From assembly GCA_946807835.1 (NCBI GenBank), contig OX327704.1:4650001-4714000 (forward strand): DNA of 64,000 bases, written 5' to 3'. The notes under the pieces are model-generated. The model had not been told where the DNA came from and did no database searches. It worked only from the letters and a program-made list of their open reading frames with translations. Source of the DNA: Ailanthus altissimus. Its lineage: Eukaryota; Streptophyta; Magnoliopsida; Sapindales; Simaroubaceae. The position numbers and the translations under genes were made by a program. Positions 45,828-57,151 of the stretch are shown in pieces (within the stretch, counting starts at the first letter, position 1; each line of letters opens with the position of its first letter).

Positions 45828-46510
45828 TTGACTTTTAAAACATTCTATAATATTTCTACTTTCAAATCTAAATCTTTTATGATATTTATTATAAAGCTTT
45901 CCTTAAAGGAATATTTTGGTTCTAATATTTTTATATTCTACAATCATTTTATATCCTTTAGTTTGTACACTAAGCTTTATATATTTACAAAATTCATCTA
46001 TGTCTATATCTATATTAGGTTTACTTCCTACAACAACTATTTTATTTCTAAAGTCTATTTCAGCATTTGCTATTTGAGCTTGTTCACGATCATAAAATCT
46101 ATTATCATATAATTATAAATGAATTTAGTATCTAATCCTTCTCTTACTTAGCTTAATAATCGTATTACTATTATTCTCACATGCATATCTGTAAATTATT
46201 GTTGTTTTAAATATATTCTACTTTGTTGACTTATTAATATAAATTTTTGTCTATTATTAACTAACGCTAATTTTATTTCATCTTTATAAATATATAGGCT
46301 ATTTTTATTTTTTCCCAAAATTCCTTCAAGATATAAATTCTTTCTTTTGATTTGTTCAAATCATGTTTCAAATAATTTGTTAGCATCTTCTTCATCTATT
46401 ATGTCTTCTATTCTTTCTATAATTTCTTTTCCTTTATTAGAAAATTTTAATGCTCTTCCTACTCTTTCACATAATGAGATATCTATGTTAGGCCTTCTTA
46501 TTAGATTCAT
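45828..46510 (-). pseudogene. EPRV2 movement-protein region
   Basis: Begins after the small ORFs with MNLIRRPNIDISLCERVGRA (46510 downwards). Later segments in shifted frames have spacing and composition like the 30K-type movement protein that starts the polyprotein of badna- and tungro-like viruses (for example FRNKIVVVGSKPNIDIDI at about 46060). Similarity is judged by eye and is modest. Confidence 0.5.
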
Positions 46511-46718
46511 TACTTTTTATTAGTAGTTTTGGTTCTTAAATTTCTTTAATACTTAAAGTTTTGCTTACTACTAATTTTTTTATATCTCCAATTTTATTAA
46601 TTAGCTTGTCAAGTTCTCTATCTATATTATCTGTTGATTTATCTAGAGTTATATTAGTACTTTTTGATTAGTATATAAATAAAAATTATCTTCTAATTTT
46701 GTTATTCTATTTTATTCA

Positions 46719-46883
46719 AAAAAGATTTTATAAAAATTTTATTTTAGTATTAGCTTGAACTTGTTGTATATTATTACTTTTTGTAGGGAATTGCTTACTA
46801 CTAAATCCTATGGGTGTAAGAGATGGTATTTCTTCTTTTAATTCTAGTAAAGTGTCTAGTAGGTTTTTATCAGTTTTGTTCAT
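46719..46883 (-). pseudogene. EPRV2 small ORF2, 54 codons
   Basis: Starts ATG at 46883-46881, overlapping the stop of ORF1 in the string ATGA (46883-46880). Begins MNKTDKNLLDTLLELKEEIP and ends at a stop at 46719. The stop-start overlap is the usual junction between small ORFs of badna- and tungroviruses. It is shorter than typical ORF2 products (about 110-130 residues), probably because of a frameshift. Confidence 0.55.
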
Positions 46884-47200
46884 TCACTAACTATTTTCTT
46901 AATATTATTTAATTGTATTTGTAAATCTTTTTGAGTCTTTTTTATCTTTTCTCCTTCAACACTTAATTCTTATGTTAACTTTCTTATTTCTAGTTCTACA
47001 GGCTTGGGAGTTTTATTATCTATAAGTTGTATTAAGTCTACTATTTCTTTTTTATTAGGAAATCTACTAATATTTTCTATAAAATCTGCTATTATTTCTT
47101 TAATATAGTCTAGGTTTTTTCTAATAGTGTTTATCTTACTATTTTGAAAAAAGTGAACTAAGTCTATTAATTCTTTATTGGTTTTATCTATGTTAAATTC
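46880..47200 (-). pseudogene. EPRV2 small ORF1
   Basis: A frame with few interruptions ending in KIVSE and stop at 46880. Asn/Ile/Lys/Glu-rich and probably helical (IDLVHFFQNSKINTIRKNLD, later KKTQKDLQIQLNNIKKIV), with one in-frame stop after EIRKLT. Position and overlap with ORF2 identify it as ORF1 of a badna/tungro-like genome. Confidence 0.5.
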
Positions 47201-47809
47201 TAAGTTTATCCCTAAATTTATTAATAAGTCTACTATAAAATTTATCTTACTATTACTAGTGTGTGGAATATGCTTATATTGGTTTTCTAAATGATTTATA
47301 TTACACTGTAACTTAAATCTAAATATTCTAGTTTTTTAAAGTTTATAAATAAATGCTTCTACTATACTTATCTTTATAAATATTTCTATGAGCTAACAAT
47401 TTTGATTAATATTTAGGTAACAATGTCTTAATCTTCTTAGATGTAGATTATGACTGTCTATATCTATTTCTAATAACAAATTATGCAATTCAAGGAATCT
47501 TACTCTTTTAAAATACTTGACAAAATTTTTAATCTAAACACTTTAGTTGGTTACATAAAAATCTTCTTCTAATAGTTCTATTTCTTCAAATTTTAATGGT
47601 ATGAGTAAAGAAATATGAATTGGATCTTCTATAATAGTTTTTTACATAAGTTTCTAATATTTTATACTTTGCTTTAGTATGAAAACTGTCTGTTTTAAAC
47701 GAGTGATTTGTGACATAAAATATGAAACACTTTTAAACCATAAATTAAATGAAGCCTACCATAACAACTACTCATATAAACTTTTATTTAAAAACAAATA
47801 TAAAAGAGA

Positions 47810-47821
47810 GCTCTAATACTA
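47810..47821 (-). other. EPRV2 putative tRNA-Met primer-binding site
   Basis: TAGTATTAGAGC on the minus strand agrees at 10 of 12 positions with TGGTATCAGAGC. It lies about 600 bp upstream of the last readable part of ORF1 and marks the right-hand limit of recognisable viral sequence. Confidence 0.45.
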
Positions 47822-48458
47822 AAGAGAAGAAGTATGTGCAGAGTTTGATGAATAATCATTTAACAAATGAAAGATTTGCTGTCATAATCTAACATTTTTT
47901 ATGGATGTGAGGTAGGGTAGTCTTCTTGCAATGGTTGTAGAGAGTTGCTTAGAAGTACTCTTGTAATTGATGGATGAATAATCATTTAATAATGGGCAGG
48001 ATTATGTAGAGAGTTACTCTTCTTGTAATTGTTGCTGAACCGAGAGACGAGGAGAAACTTAAAAAAAGGGTTCAAAGAAATATAGTATTGATATGATATT
48101 GACTTTTTGAGTAGTCATGTTTAAGATTTTCATGGACTTGAGTATGGACTAACGGGCCAATATATTTGAGGCCATCCAAGACCAAAATAATAACATTATA
48201 ATAATAAACATAGTATAATAATAATAATAATAATAACTAGTTCAAAAAAAATCTCAACTTAGTTTAAAAATTCCCAACTAGGTAAAAAATAATAAACTTG
48301 CTCTATAAATTCTTAATTAAGCCTAAATTATAACTAATCTTAAAAATCCTCAAGTTAGTTTAAAAATTCCTAAATTAAAGAAGTAATTACTTATACTCAT
48401 TATTGATTGTGACTTTATATATTTTAACCTTAAAATCGTTCAAAAATTATTAATAAAT
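47822..48458. other. Intergenic stretch with short repeats
   Basis: GATGAATAATCATTTAA occurs twice, about 125 bp apart (about 47848 and 47973), followed in both cases by GTAGAGAGTT and TCTTCTTG strings, suggesting a local duplication. An (AAT)n run is at 48211-48235. No gene. Confidence 0.5.
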
Positions 48459-48550
48459 ATGTTTTTATCATTATTATCTTCTTATGATAGTGAGTTTTGT
48501 ATGTTATACGAATCTCACTATCATTAGAAGATAATAATGATAAAAATATA
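48459..48550. repeat. 45-bp-arm hairpin, CACTATCAT in both arms
   Basis: Left arm 48459-48503 and right arm 48506-48550 pair with four mismatches and almost no loop. The arms contain TATCATTATTATCTTCT and TGATAGTGAG and their complements. Confidence 0.85.
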
Positions 48551-48959
48551 TTTTATTATATAATTTTTTATCATTTTGATTTGGACAGTTTGAAAATGCA
48601 TAATTTTACAAGGTAGTAATAGCTTACGTTTTGTCTCACTCAATAAATATTCTAGCGATAACTCCTATAGTTCTCTAGGTACATACTAGATAAATGTGTG
48701 TTTTGTATTATTTTGAATACATAACTTGAAATAACATAAGCAAGCATAAAATCTATGTCATGTACTAGGAGAACTAAAAGAAGATGTTGGAATTCCATTG
48801 AAGTAGATAAAACTTGAGTCACTAATACTATATAGAATTATGTATTTTTAAATGGGATAAGACCACCTACCTTTTAGAGAAGAGCTAAAAGGAGATAGGT
48901 TTCATGGTGCATATATTTATTTTAATTTAAATTAAGAAGTTAAATATAATTGACTTAAT

Positions 48960-50190
48960 TTTATTGTGCACTAAAGAGAGTAGATATAGATAAGAGTTGG
49001 ATTGATTTTCCAAATAGAATATCGAAGCTGTATATTGATGGAGTTAAAAGATTTTTAGATTTTGTATATATGAACATTACTGGTGATACAATGATATATT
49101 GTCATGCAAAAAATATTGCAATCGTTATCTTTTTGTGAGAGAAGTAGTTAGAGAACATGTTAAAATAAATAGTTTTTTTTTTTAAAATACAAAAACTTGA
49201 TTGCACATAGTGAACATTCCATGTCTTTTGATTATAACTAGGAAACCGATGTTATTAATGATTGGGATACTGATGATGACTAGGAAACCGAGGTTACTAA
49301 TGGTAGGAATGATACATGATGCCATTGTTACTAAGGATTTGAACTTCAGTCTAACTTATAATAATTAATTAGACAATGAGCATGCTAAAGGTCCTAATGA
49401 TGAGACTAGAAAATTTTTTAAATTGCTTTAAGATGCAAAATCTATGTTGTATCCAGGTTGTGAAAAGTTTTTTTCAATGTTATTTATTGTTCGACTTTTG
49501 CATATGAAAGTGTTGTGTGGATGGACAAACAAATCATTTACAATGGTTTTATGAATGCTAAAAGAAGCATTTTTTTTTAAAGAAGTAAAGTTGCCAGAAT
49601 TGTATTATAAGACTCAAAAGATAACTACTGACTTAAGTTTTATGTACAAGACATGGGATGCATGCTTTAATAATTGTTTGTTCTTTAGAAATTAGTATGA
49701 AAAACTCGATAGATGTCATATATGCCATTCTTCAAGTTAAAAGCAATTTGATGGCGATTCTGGTGGGCATTAAAATAAGAATTAAAAAAATACCCACCAA
49801 GTAAGTGTGGTATTTTTCGCTAGTATTGAGTTACAAATGTTGTTTATGTCTTCAAAAACTGCTTCCCTTTATGAGATGGCATGCTAATTCGAACATTGAT
49901 GATGGTGTGTTAAGGCATCCTGTTGATAGTCTAGCATGAAAAATGTTTGATGAAAAAAATCCTGATTTTATTATTGATAGTCGAAATGTTAGATTTGGTT
50001 TGGCAACTAACAATTTTAACCTATTTAAGACAATGTTTATATCATAAAGTATATAGGTCGATTGTTCTAATGCCTTACAATTTGTCACCATGGTTATGCA
50101 TGAAACAACCATTCTTCATTTTATTTGTGCTCATTGATGGACTTAAAAGACCTAGTAATAAAATTGATGTTTATTTTTTTTTAATTTAAT
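48960..50190 (+). pseudogene. CACTA TNP2-type transposase, N-terminal half
   Basis: Begins with DKSWIDFPNRISKLYIDGVK and continues to YIDGVKRFLDFV (about 48985-49065), the transposase-associated zinc-finger domain found at the N-terminus of plant En/Spm proteins. After a degenerate stretch come YPGCEKF, FIVRLLHMK and GWTNKSF (49450-49540), LPELYY (about 49594), MLFMSSKTAS (about 49839), RNVRFGLA and PWLCMKQPFF (about 50092). This is the order of Transposase_21. It ends at IDVYF and the C-terminal domains are absent. Stops and shifts throughout. Confidence 0.8.
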
Positions 50191-50459
50191 TTTGTTTTGT
50201 TTTTTTTATAACTATTTATTTATAATTTTATTTTATTATGTATGGCATAATTAATTGATATCACTTATTTAAAATTATATATATTTATTCAAATTTAAAT
50301 TTGTATTTATTTATTAAAATTATATATATTTTCATTATTTATAACTAAATAAAACATACAAATTTAAATAAATATAAATAATTTTAAATGAATAATATAA
50401 ATTAATCATGCTATACATAATAAAATAAAATTATAAATAATAAAAATAAATTAAAATAT

Positions 50460-50700
50460 TGAAGCATGATATCACTAAAATACCATTCACGAAGTTATTT
50501 AGTGTAGGTGCACGATAAAAAATATCGTGCTTATATCAGGGGCATGATAAAAATTATTGCACTCACATTATGGACACAATAAGAAAACATAGCACCCACA
50601 TTGAGAATGCGATAAAAAATATTGTGCCTAATATATGGCGTGATTAAGGGGGGAGATATTGCCCCCTTCAACTATCGCATCCTACCCCATTCATTTTTTA
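50460..50700. repeat. Cluster of CGATAAAAAATATCG-type motifs
   Basis: GCACGATAAAAAATATCGTGC (split: GCACGATA, AAAAA, TATCGTGC) at about 50511 is followed by GCATGATAAAAATTATTGCA, GACACAATAAGAAAACATAG and GCGATAAAAAATATTGTGC at about 30-50-bp intervals. Repeated short palindromic motifs like these are typical of sub-terminal binding sites of CACTA elements. Confidence 0.5.
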
Positions 50701-51198
50701 AAATTATTTTTATTTATAATATTTTTATTTATTTATTTACTTATTTATTATTACTTATAAAAAATATTTTATTTTTTATTAATAAATAAATAAATATGTT
50801 ACTTATTTTTTATATTTATTTTATTATGTAGAGTTTATTAAAATTATATTTTTTTATTTAAAATAATTATTTGTTGATTATTTAAGTTAACCATATTATT
50901 AAACAATATAAATAAATAATATAATTAAATGATGAAGTAAAATTAAACTAAATAAATAATAGAATTAAATAAAATAAATATAATTTTAATAAAAAAATAA
51001 AATTTAAAAAATATAAATATAATTTTAAGTAATGATGTAAATTATTTATAAATAAATTAGTTGTAAAATAAAACAGAACAAAAATTAAATTAGAAATAAT
51101 TTTAAAAAAAGTTATCATAGTGGGCACTGCTCATTGTAGTTGGTATTGCTTTTAACTCACATAAAGGTTATTTTTGTGTAATAAATTAATCATGTATA
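50701..51198. other. AT-rich stretch, possible CACTA right end
   Basis: GTTATCATAGTG at 51111-51122 reads CACTATGATAAC in reverse and resembles the CACTATCATTAG start inside the 48.5-kb hairpin. If both are ends, the fragment spans about 48515-51122. No 3-bp duplication was found (TCT against GGC). Confidence 0.3.
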
Positions 51199-51316
51199 TT
51201 GCTTTTAACTCTATATGTCATGTATTATGGTTTTTATATTCCATTCATATTTTATTCTATGATAATTTTGTTAGACATTTTGTGTTATTTATGCCCTTAA
51301 AACAATGCTTTTAACT
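51199..51316 (+). repeat. 5' LTR of Copia copy B, 5'-truncated
   Basis: Starts abruptly at TATTGCTTTTAACTC, about 190 bp into the LTR as judged from copy A and the 3' LTR, and runs to CAATGCTTTTAAC before the primer site. Confidence 0.75.
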
Positions 51317-53253
51317 TGATATCAGAGCCATACTCGAAATGGCATCAAGCTCTACAACACAAAACAAGTCACCATCAAATCCCACTAACACAACTTACCA
51401 ATGCAGCATGCGTGCAAGCTCATTTGTTTTCTTAGTGCCTATTAAGCTCCCCAATACAAATTACCTCTTATAAAAGTCCCAAATAATCTTGAGCATAAGA
51501 GGAAATAGTATGATGGGGTTTATTGATGGAAGCAAACCATATCCAAGGCATCTAAATGTATAAGTATCAAGGTTGGTAGAGATAAGACCGAATCTCGATG
51601 TCTTGGCCATTGTCATCATTGTTAGAAAAGATGATGGGAATAGTCATTGAATGCTCAACCTTATACCAGCTCCTCTAGACAACACTTGAAAATCTTGTTA
51701 CCTTACACTCAAAAGCAAGACTTATTCATTTAAAAAATCTCATCCAAGCCATTAAGAAAAGGTCTATAAGCATAACTTTGTATTACATGAAAATGAATGG
51801 GTTAGCTGAAGCTCTCATATGTACAGGATGTGTAATGATAGATGATGAATTAGTAGACTACATCTTTAGAGGTCTATTAAACATATATGATCCAGTGTAT
51901 GTAAATGTGACCTCAAAGAGTGACAAATTGTCATTAGCTGACTTGTATGCACTATTGCTAAATCAAGAGCACAAACTTAAGCAAAATACAAGTAAAGACA
52001 TCAATAAAACTCCAACCAATTTTAAAGAAAACTTTACACAGTCCAACTGGAACCAGAAGAAGAACTAGCATGGAAAGGTCAAAGGAAGCAACCTTATTAA
52101 CATTGATCCTTAGAACATTGGACCATATGGAAGTTACACAAGTTCTAGAAGCACCCAATGCAAAGGGAAGCCTCAAGAAACTGAAAATGAAATACCTAAT
52201 CAAGTATGTCAAATTTGCTTCAAACCCAAGCATATTGCCATGGAGTGTTGGCACAGATTCAAAAAGGACTTTATCCCCAAAACATTGTTTTTAACTTGAT
52301 AGAGCCATACTTGAAATGGCATCAAGCTCTACAACACAAAACATGTCACCATCAAATCCTACTAACACAACTTACCAATGTAGCATGCCTACAAGCTCAT
52401 TTGTTTTCTCAGTGCCTATTAAGCTCCCCAATATAAATTACCTCTTATGGAAGTCCCAAATATTGTTGAGCATAAGAGAAAATGGTATGATGGGCCTCAT
52501 TGATGGAAGCAAACCATATTCAAGCCATTTAAATATATAAGTATCAAGGCTAGTAGAGACAAGACCGAATCCCGATGCCTTGGCCATTGTCATCATTGTT
52601 AGAAAAGATGATGGGAATAGTCATTGAATGCTCAACCTCATACTAGCTCTAGACAACACTTGAAAATCTTGTTACCTTACACTCAAAAGCAAGACTTATT
52701 CATCTAAAAAATATCATCCAATCCATTAAGAAAAGGTCTATAAGCATAACTTTGTATTACATGAAAATGAATGGGTTAGTTGAAGCTATCATATGTACAG
52801 GATGTGTAATGATAGATGATGAATTAGTAGACTACATCTTTAGAGGTCTATTAAACATATATGATCCAGTGTATGTAAATGTGACCTCAAAGAATGATAA
52901 ATTGTCATTAGCTGACTTGTATGCACTATTGCTAAATCAAGAGCACAAACTTAAGCAAAATACAAGTAAAGACATCAATAAAACTCCAACCAATTTTAAA
53001 GAAAACTTTACACAGTCCAACTGGAACCAAAAGAAGAACTAGCATTGAAAGGTCAAAGGAAGCAACCTTATTAACACTAATCCTTAGAACATTAGACCAT
53101 ATGGAAGTTACACAAGTTCTAAAAGCACCCAATGCAAAGGGAATCCTCAAGAAACTGAAAATGAAATACCTAATCAAGTGTGTCAAATTTGCTTCAAACC
53201 CAAGCATATTGCCATGGAGTGCTGGCACAGATTCAAGAAGGACTTTGTCCCCA
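51301..53253 (+). repeat. 980-bp tandem duplication: LTR end, primer site and gag
   Basis: Unit 1 is 51301-52283, unit 2 starts at 52284. Both hold TTAACTTGAT-(ATC)-AGAGCCATACT, ATGGCATCAAGCTCTACAAC and the same gag frames with few differences; 51778-52068 and 52752-53042 encode almost the same 96 residues (YYMKMNGL, LVDYIFRGLLNIYDPVYVN). Junction: CCCCAAAACATTGTTTTTAAC, against CCTTAAAACAATGCTTTTAAC at the original start, so AAAACA is shared. Confidence 0.9.
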
Positions 53254-56200
53254 AAATAAATCACTATCACTAACTAACGAAAGCTTTTACAGCAATAGTT
53301 AGAAATGAAGAAGACTCATCCTAGTACCTTGACAATAGAGCAACTAACTATGCGACTAACAACTTGAACAACCTCACCATCAGTAATCTATACAAAAGGA
53401 ATCAAAAGATTATTATAGGTAATGGCCAAAATGTATTCATTACACATATTGGATACACTAACATCACCTTACAACTTCACTCACATACCAGAAATTTTCA
53501 TCTCATGAAATCTTATTAGTACCTAATATGACCAAGAATCTGATCAGCATATCTAGATTACTGGAAGACAATAATGTTATAATAGAATTTGACAAATCAT
53601 AATGTGTGGTAAAAGATAAGGAAATAGGGAGTGTGATACTTCTAGGAGTGGTTAAAGAGGGTCTATATTAGCTGCAATTTCAAACCAAGTTTACAAGTTA
53701 GTCAAGTCTATCAAAAAGTCAAGAGACTTCAACAAATCTCATAACAATAACCATCAGTCTTGTGTCCAATTTTTTTTTGTCTCAATGTCAATAATAAAGA
53801 TAAATATTAGAGCTAGAGTCATTTGAAGAGATAAAAAACAATACCTTGTGTCCAAACTAAAAACTAGAATTATTGCATAAGAGATTATGACATCCAAATG
53901 TACTGGTACTCAAGATATAAAAATTCCTTTAACAATATTAATGAAAACACTGCAGTTGCTGAAATTCCTTTTTGTACAACCATCAATACGGTAACACAAA
54001 ATGACCTTTAAGACAATAGAAACAAAATCAAGTAAACCACTCGAACTTTTGTATAATGACCTTTGGGGACCAGTCCCTTATCACATTTAATAAAGGATAT
54101 ATATACTAAATAGCATTGGTTAATGCTTTTACAAGTTTTACTTGGGCTTATCCACTTTCAAATAAATCAAAAGCATTAAAGATATTGATCAACTACAAAA
54201 CATAGATTGAAAAGCTTACAAATTATACAATCAAAACCATTGACGATAACATAGGGGGAGAGTTTAAAACCTATAAAAAAATACTTAAAAATTGAGGCAA
54301 TCAACTAGAGATGCTCTTTCCCTTACACCGATCATCAAAATGGTAAGGTTGAAAGAAAGCACAGGCACTCAACTTAGACAACACTTACACTACTGACACA
54401 AGTAAATAAGCCCCTTATGTACTAGTGGGGAAGCAGTGCACAATGCTGCCTATCTTATTAAAGACTACCATCTAAGAGATAGAACAATAAGTTTCCATAT
54501 AAAATAATTTTTTGACATGCACCAGATTACTCGTTGATCAATCTTTTGGCTGTAAATGTTATCCATTTCTAAGACGATAAATATAAATAAATTCAATTTT
54601 GACACTTTTAAGTGTGTCTTTCTAGGGTATAATCCTAAATACAAAGGATGTTTGTGTCAACATCTATCAGGGAGGATTTACATTACAAGACATGTAATCT
54701 TCAAAGAAGAATCATTCTATTTCTAATCAAGTCATGAGTTTAAAGCAACGGATCAAGATACATTTGCAAAAACCAAACTACTAAGTCATCAATTCATTTT
54801 TTTAGAACCACCATATAGTTAATCAACACCATAACCAATGTAGTTGATATTGAACCTTTATTAGGTCACTCTTCTATAACGAATAACATCCCTAGATGAC
54901 CTTAGAACCATGAAACTTAAGGCACCATCTCACAAGAACAAAGCCTGCCTGAAACACATAGCTAGACACCCAAACAAATCCAAAGCACTCATTATTTGAT
55001 CATAACATCCAAAGCAAGTATATTGAAGCCTAAAGTTTATCTAACAAAAGGCTCAAAGCCTTACCCTACACCAAAGTCTATTAAGTCAACACTTTAAAGT
55101 AAGAATTGGAGAAATGCAATGAAAGGGGAATACAATGCTCTAATTAGAAATAAAACTTGAACTCTAGGCCCATATACACCAAACATGAGGATTGTAGGAA
55201 ACAAATTGGTTTACAAAGTGAAACACAAGGCTGATGGAATAGTTAAAAGTTTTAAGGCTAAACTTGTGGCCAAAGGATTTCACTAGACACAAGAATTAGA
55301 TGTCAATGAAACTGTCAGCCTAATGGTGAAACCTTGTATAATTAGAATTTTCTTGACCTTAACACTCTTGAATGAAGGGAAACTAAAGTAGATTGACAAA
55401 AATAATGCATTTTTCAATGGTAAATTGATAGAAGAAAAGTATATGCATCAATGAAAAGGATATTAAGATCTAAAGAAATGTGATTTTGTCTGCACGTTGA
55501 AGAAAGCTCTCTATGGATTAAAACAGGCTCAAGAGCCTAATTTGAGAAGTTAAAACACTTACTAATGTGCTAAGGATTCAAGGGTACAAAATCAAATACA
55601 ACACTATTTTTTAAGAAAAATAAGCAAGAGCTAACACTACTATTGATTTGTATGGATGACATCATTGTGATAGGAAGCAATGATGAATCGTTATCCAAGA
55701 ACTAATCAACAAATTAAGTTCATATTTTGCATTAGAAGATCTTGGTGAACTCCATTTCTTCCTTGGCATAAAAGTAAGCAGATCACAACACTTAATTTTT
55801 TTTTCATGAACCAAATACATTAAAGAACTGTTATGTAAGACTAAGATGTCAAAGTACAAAAAAAGCCACACAACGTTAAGCATAGGTACCAAATTGACCA
55901 AGGAGGATGGAAAACCATTTAATAATCCAACACTCTATAGATTCGTAATAAGAAGTCTACAATATGCTACATTAACCAGACCTAAGGTAGCTTTTGTTGT
56001 AAATAAGCTAAGCTAGTTCATAAGTAGTCTTCTAAACACACACTAGATATCTTATAAGAAAGTGTTGAGGTATCTAAAGGAAACTATAAATTATGGCTTT
56101 GAGCTCAAGAAACCATATTTACTTGAGCTGGTTGCATTTTTAGATGCAGATTAGGAGTGTGACACAAATGATAAAAGGTCATTCGAAGGTTATCTTGTGT

Positions 56201-56600
56201 TTCTTAAAGAAAGCCTAATATCTTGAACCTAAGAAAAAATAAGGCAATAAGTTGTTGCCAGATTAAATGTAGAATCAAAATACTAGGCTATAAAAAATAC
56301 AAGTGAAGAAATCAGTTGGATCATGTTACTGATTTAAGAATTAGAACTCAAAATTAAGAAGACCTCAATGATATACACAGACAACACAAGTGTAATATCA
56401 TCAGCATAGAATCTTCTTTACCATGTTAGAACCAAGCCCATCAAAATTGACATTCACTTTATAAGAGACAAAGCTACAATGGGGAACTAAAGATAAACTT
56501 TATTCATAGTATAAACCAACCAGTAAATATTCTAACTAAATCTTTTAACTTTAACAAGTTTGACTACTTAAAGAGCAACATGAATGTTCAATCAAAATCA
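51339..56600 (+). pseudogene. Copia copy B gag-pol remnant
   Basis: gag starts MASSSTTQN (51339 and again 52316) with LPN.NYLLWKSQ-type sequence, best kept in unit 2. Later marks: LVPNMTKNLISISRL (about 53518), DDNIGGEFK (about 54244, integrase second Asp), LYGLKQ (about 55513), CMDDIIVIGSND (about 55648, RT active site with YV changed to CM), CDTNDKRSFEGYLVF (about 56160, RNase H) and NQPVNILTKSFNFNKFDYLK (about 56511). The frames are broken every 20-60 codons. Confidence 0.8.
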
Positions 56601-56850
56601 TTGAGCTTGATATATGGTGTTAAAACAACTAAAAACAATTAAGCATTGGGCAAAGGTTTGGCTACAAAAGAAACAAGCCCATCACTCTAAGCTTTATTGA
56701 GTCAAGATAAGAGACAGAGCACTGATACAACTGAAGTCCTAATAAATAGTAGTTGCACCAGGACCAGGCCATCTGAGACAGATATATCAACACTGAAAAA
56801 TACTAAGAGAGTCTCATCATTGTAATGGCATAATTTAAATGAAGAAGGTA

Positions 56851-56868
56851 AAATGGGGGAAGATTGAA
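56851..56868 (+). other. Copia copy B polypurine tract
   Basis: AAATGGGGGAAGATTGAA lies directly before TGTTAATATC, the start of the 3' LTR, as required for plus-strand priming. Confidence 0.75.
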
Positions 56869-57151
56869 TGTTAATATCAAGGGCAGTACAAATTGAAATC
56901 CTTAAAGATAGGCCAATGTTTATTATTCATATATAGAGAAACAACTGTAAATTTATGTATATATATATATATATATATAAAGCATTGTTACACACTAAAA
57001 TGTATTTACTATTACATCAAAAAATATTCAATATAATTTATTTCAATATTTAAAAGCATTGCTTTTAACTATAAATGTTATGTATTATGGTTTTTATATT
57101 GCATTCATACTTTATCCTATGGTAATATTGTTAGACATTTTGTGTTATTTC
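56869..57151 (+). repeat. 3' LTR of Copia copy B, left part
   Basis: TGTTAATATCAAGGGCAG to TTTTGTGTTATTTC, with an (AT)n run near 56957. The rest of the LTR (ATTTATACCTTTAAAGCATG, about 59435-59460) appears beyond the inserted element; copy A and the 5' LTR show the uninterrupted sequence. Confidence 0.85.

Larger units (their letters stand above)
40740..47821 (-). mobile_element. Endogenous pararetrovirus EPRV2 (Caulimoviridae), nearly full length
   Basis: Minus-strand order: primer site (47821-47810), two small ORFs, a polyprotein region with movement protein, coat-protein zinc fingers, protease, RT and RNase H, a 3' region, TATA box (40858) and AATAAA (about 40760). The 7.1-kb length and the small ORF1 and ORF2 joined by an ATGA overlap ahead of a large ORF resemble the badnavirus/tungrovirus layout. 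No LTR or integrase. It differs clearly from EPRV1 in composition and motif spelling. Stops and shifts interrupt every long frame, so no intact viral gene remains. Confidence 0.85.

Noticed and set aside
40740..47821. Gypsy (Ty3) retrotransposon
   Set aside because: No integrase after RNase H, no LTRs, two small overlapping ORFs upstream and badna-like RT thumb motifs favour a pararetrovirus.
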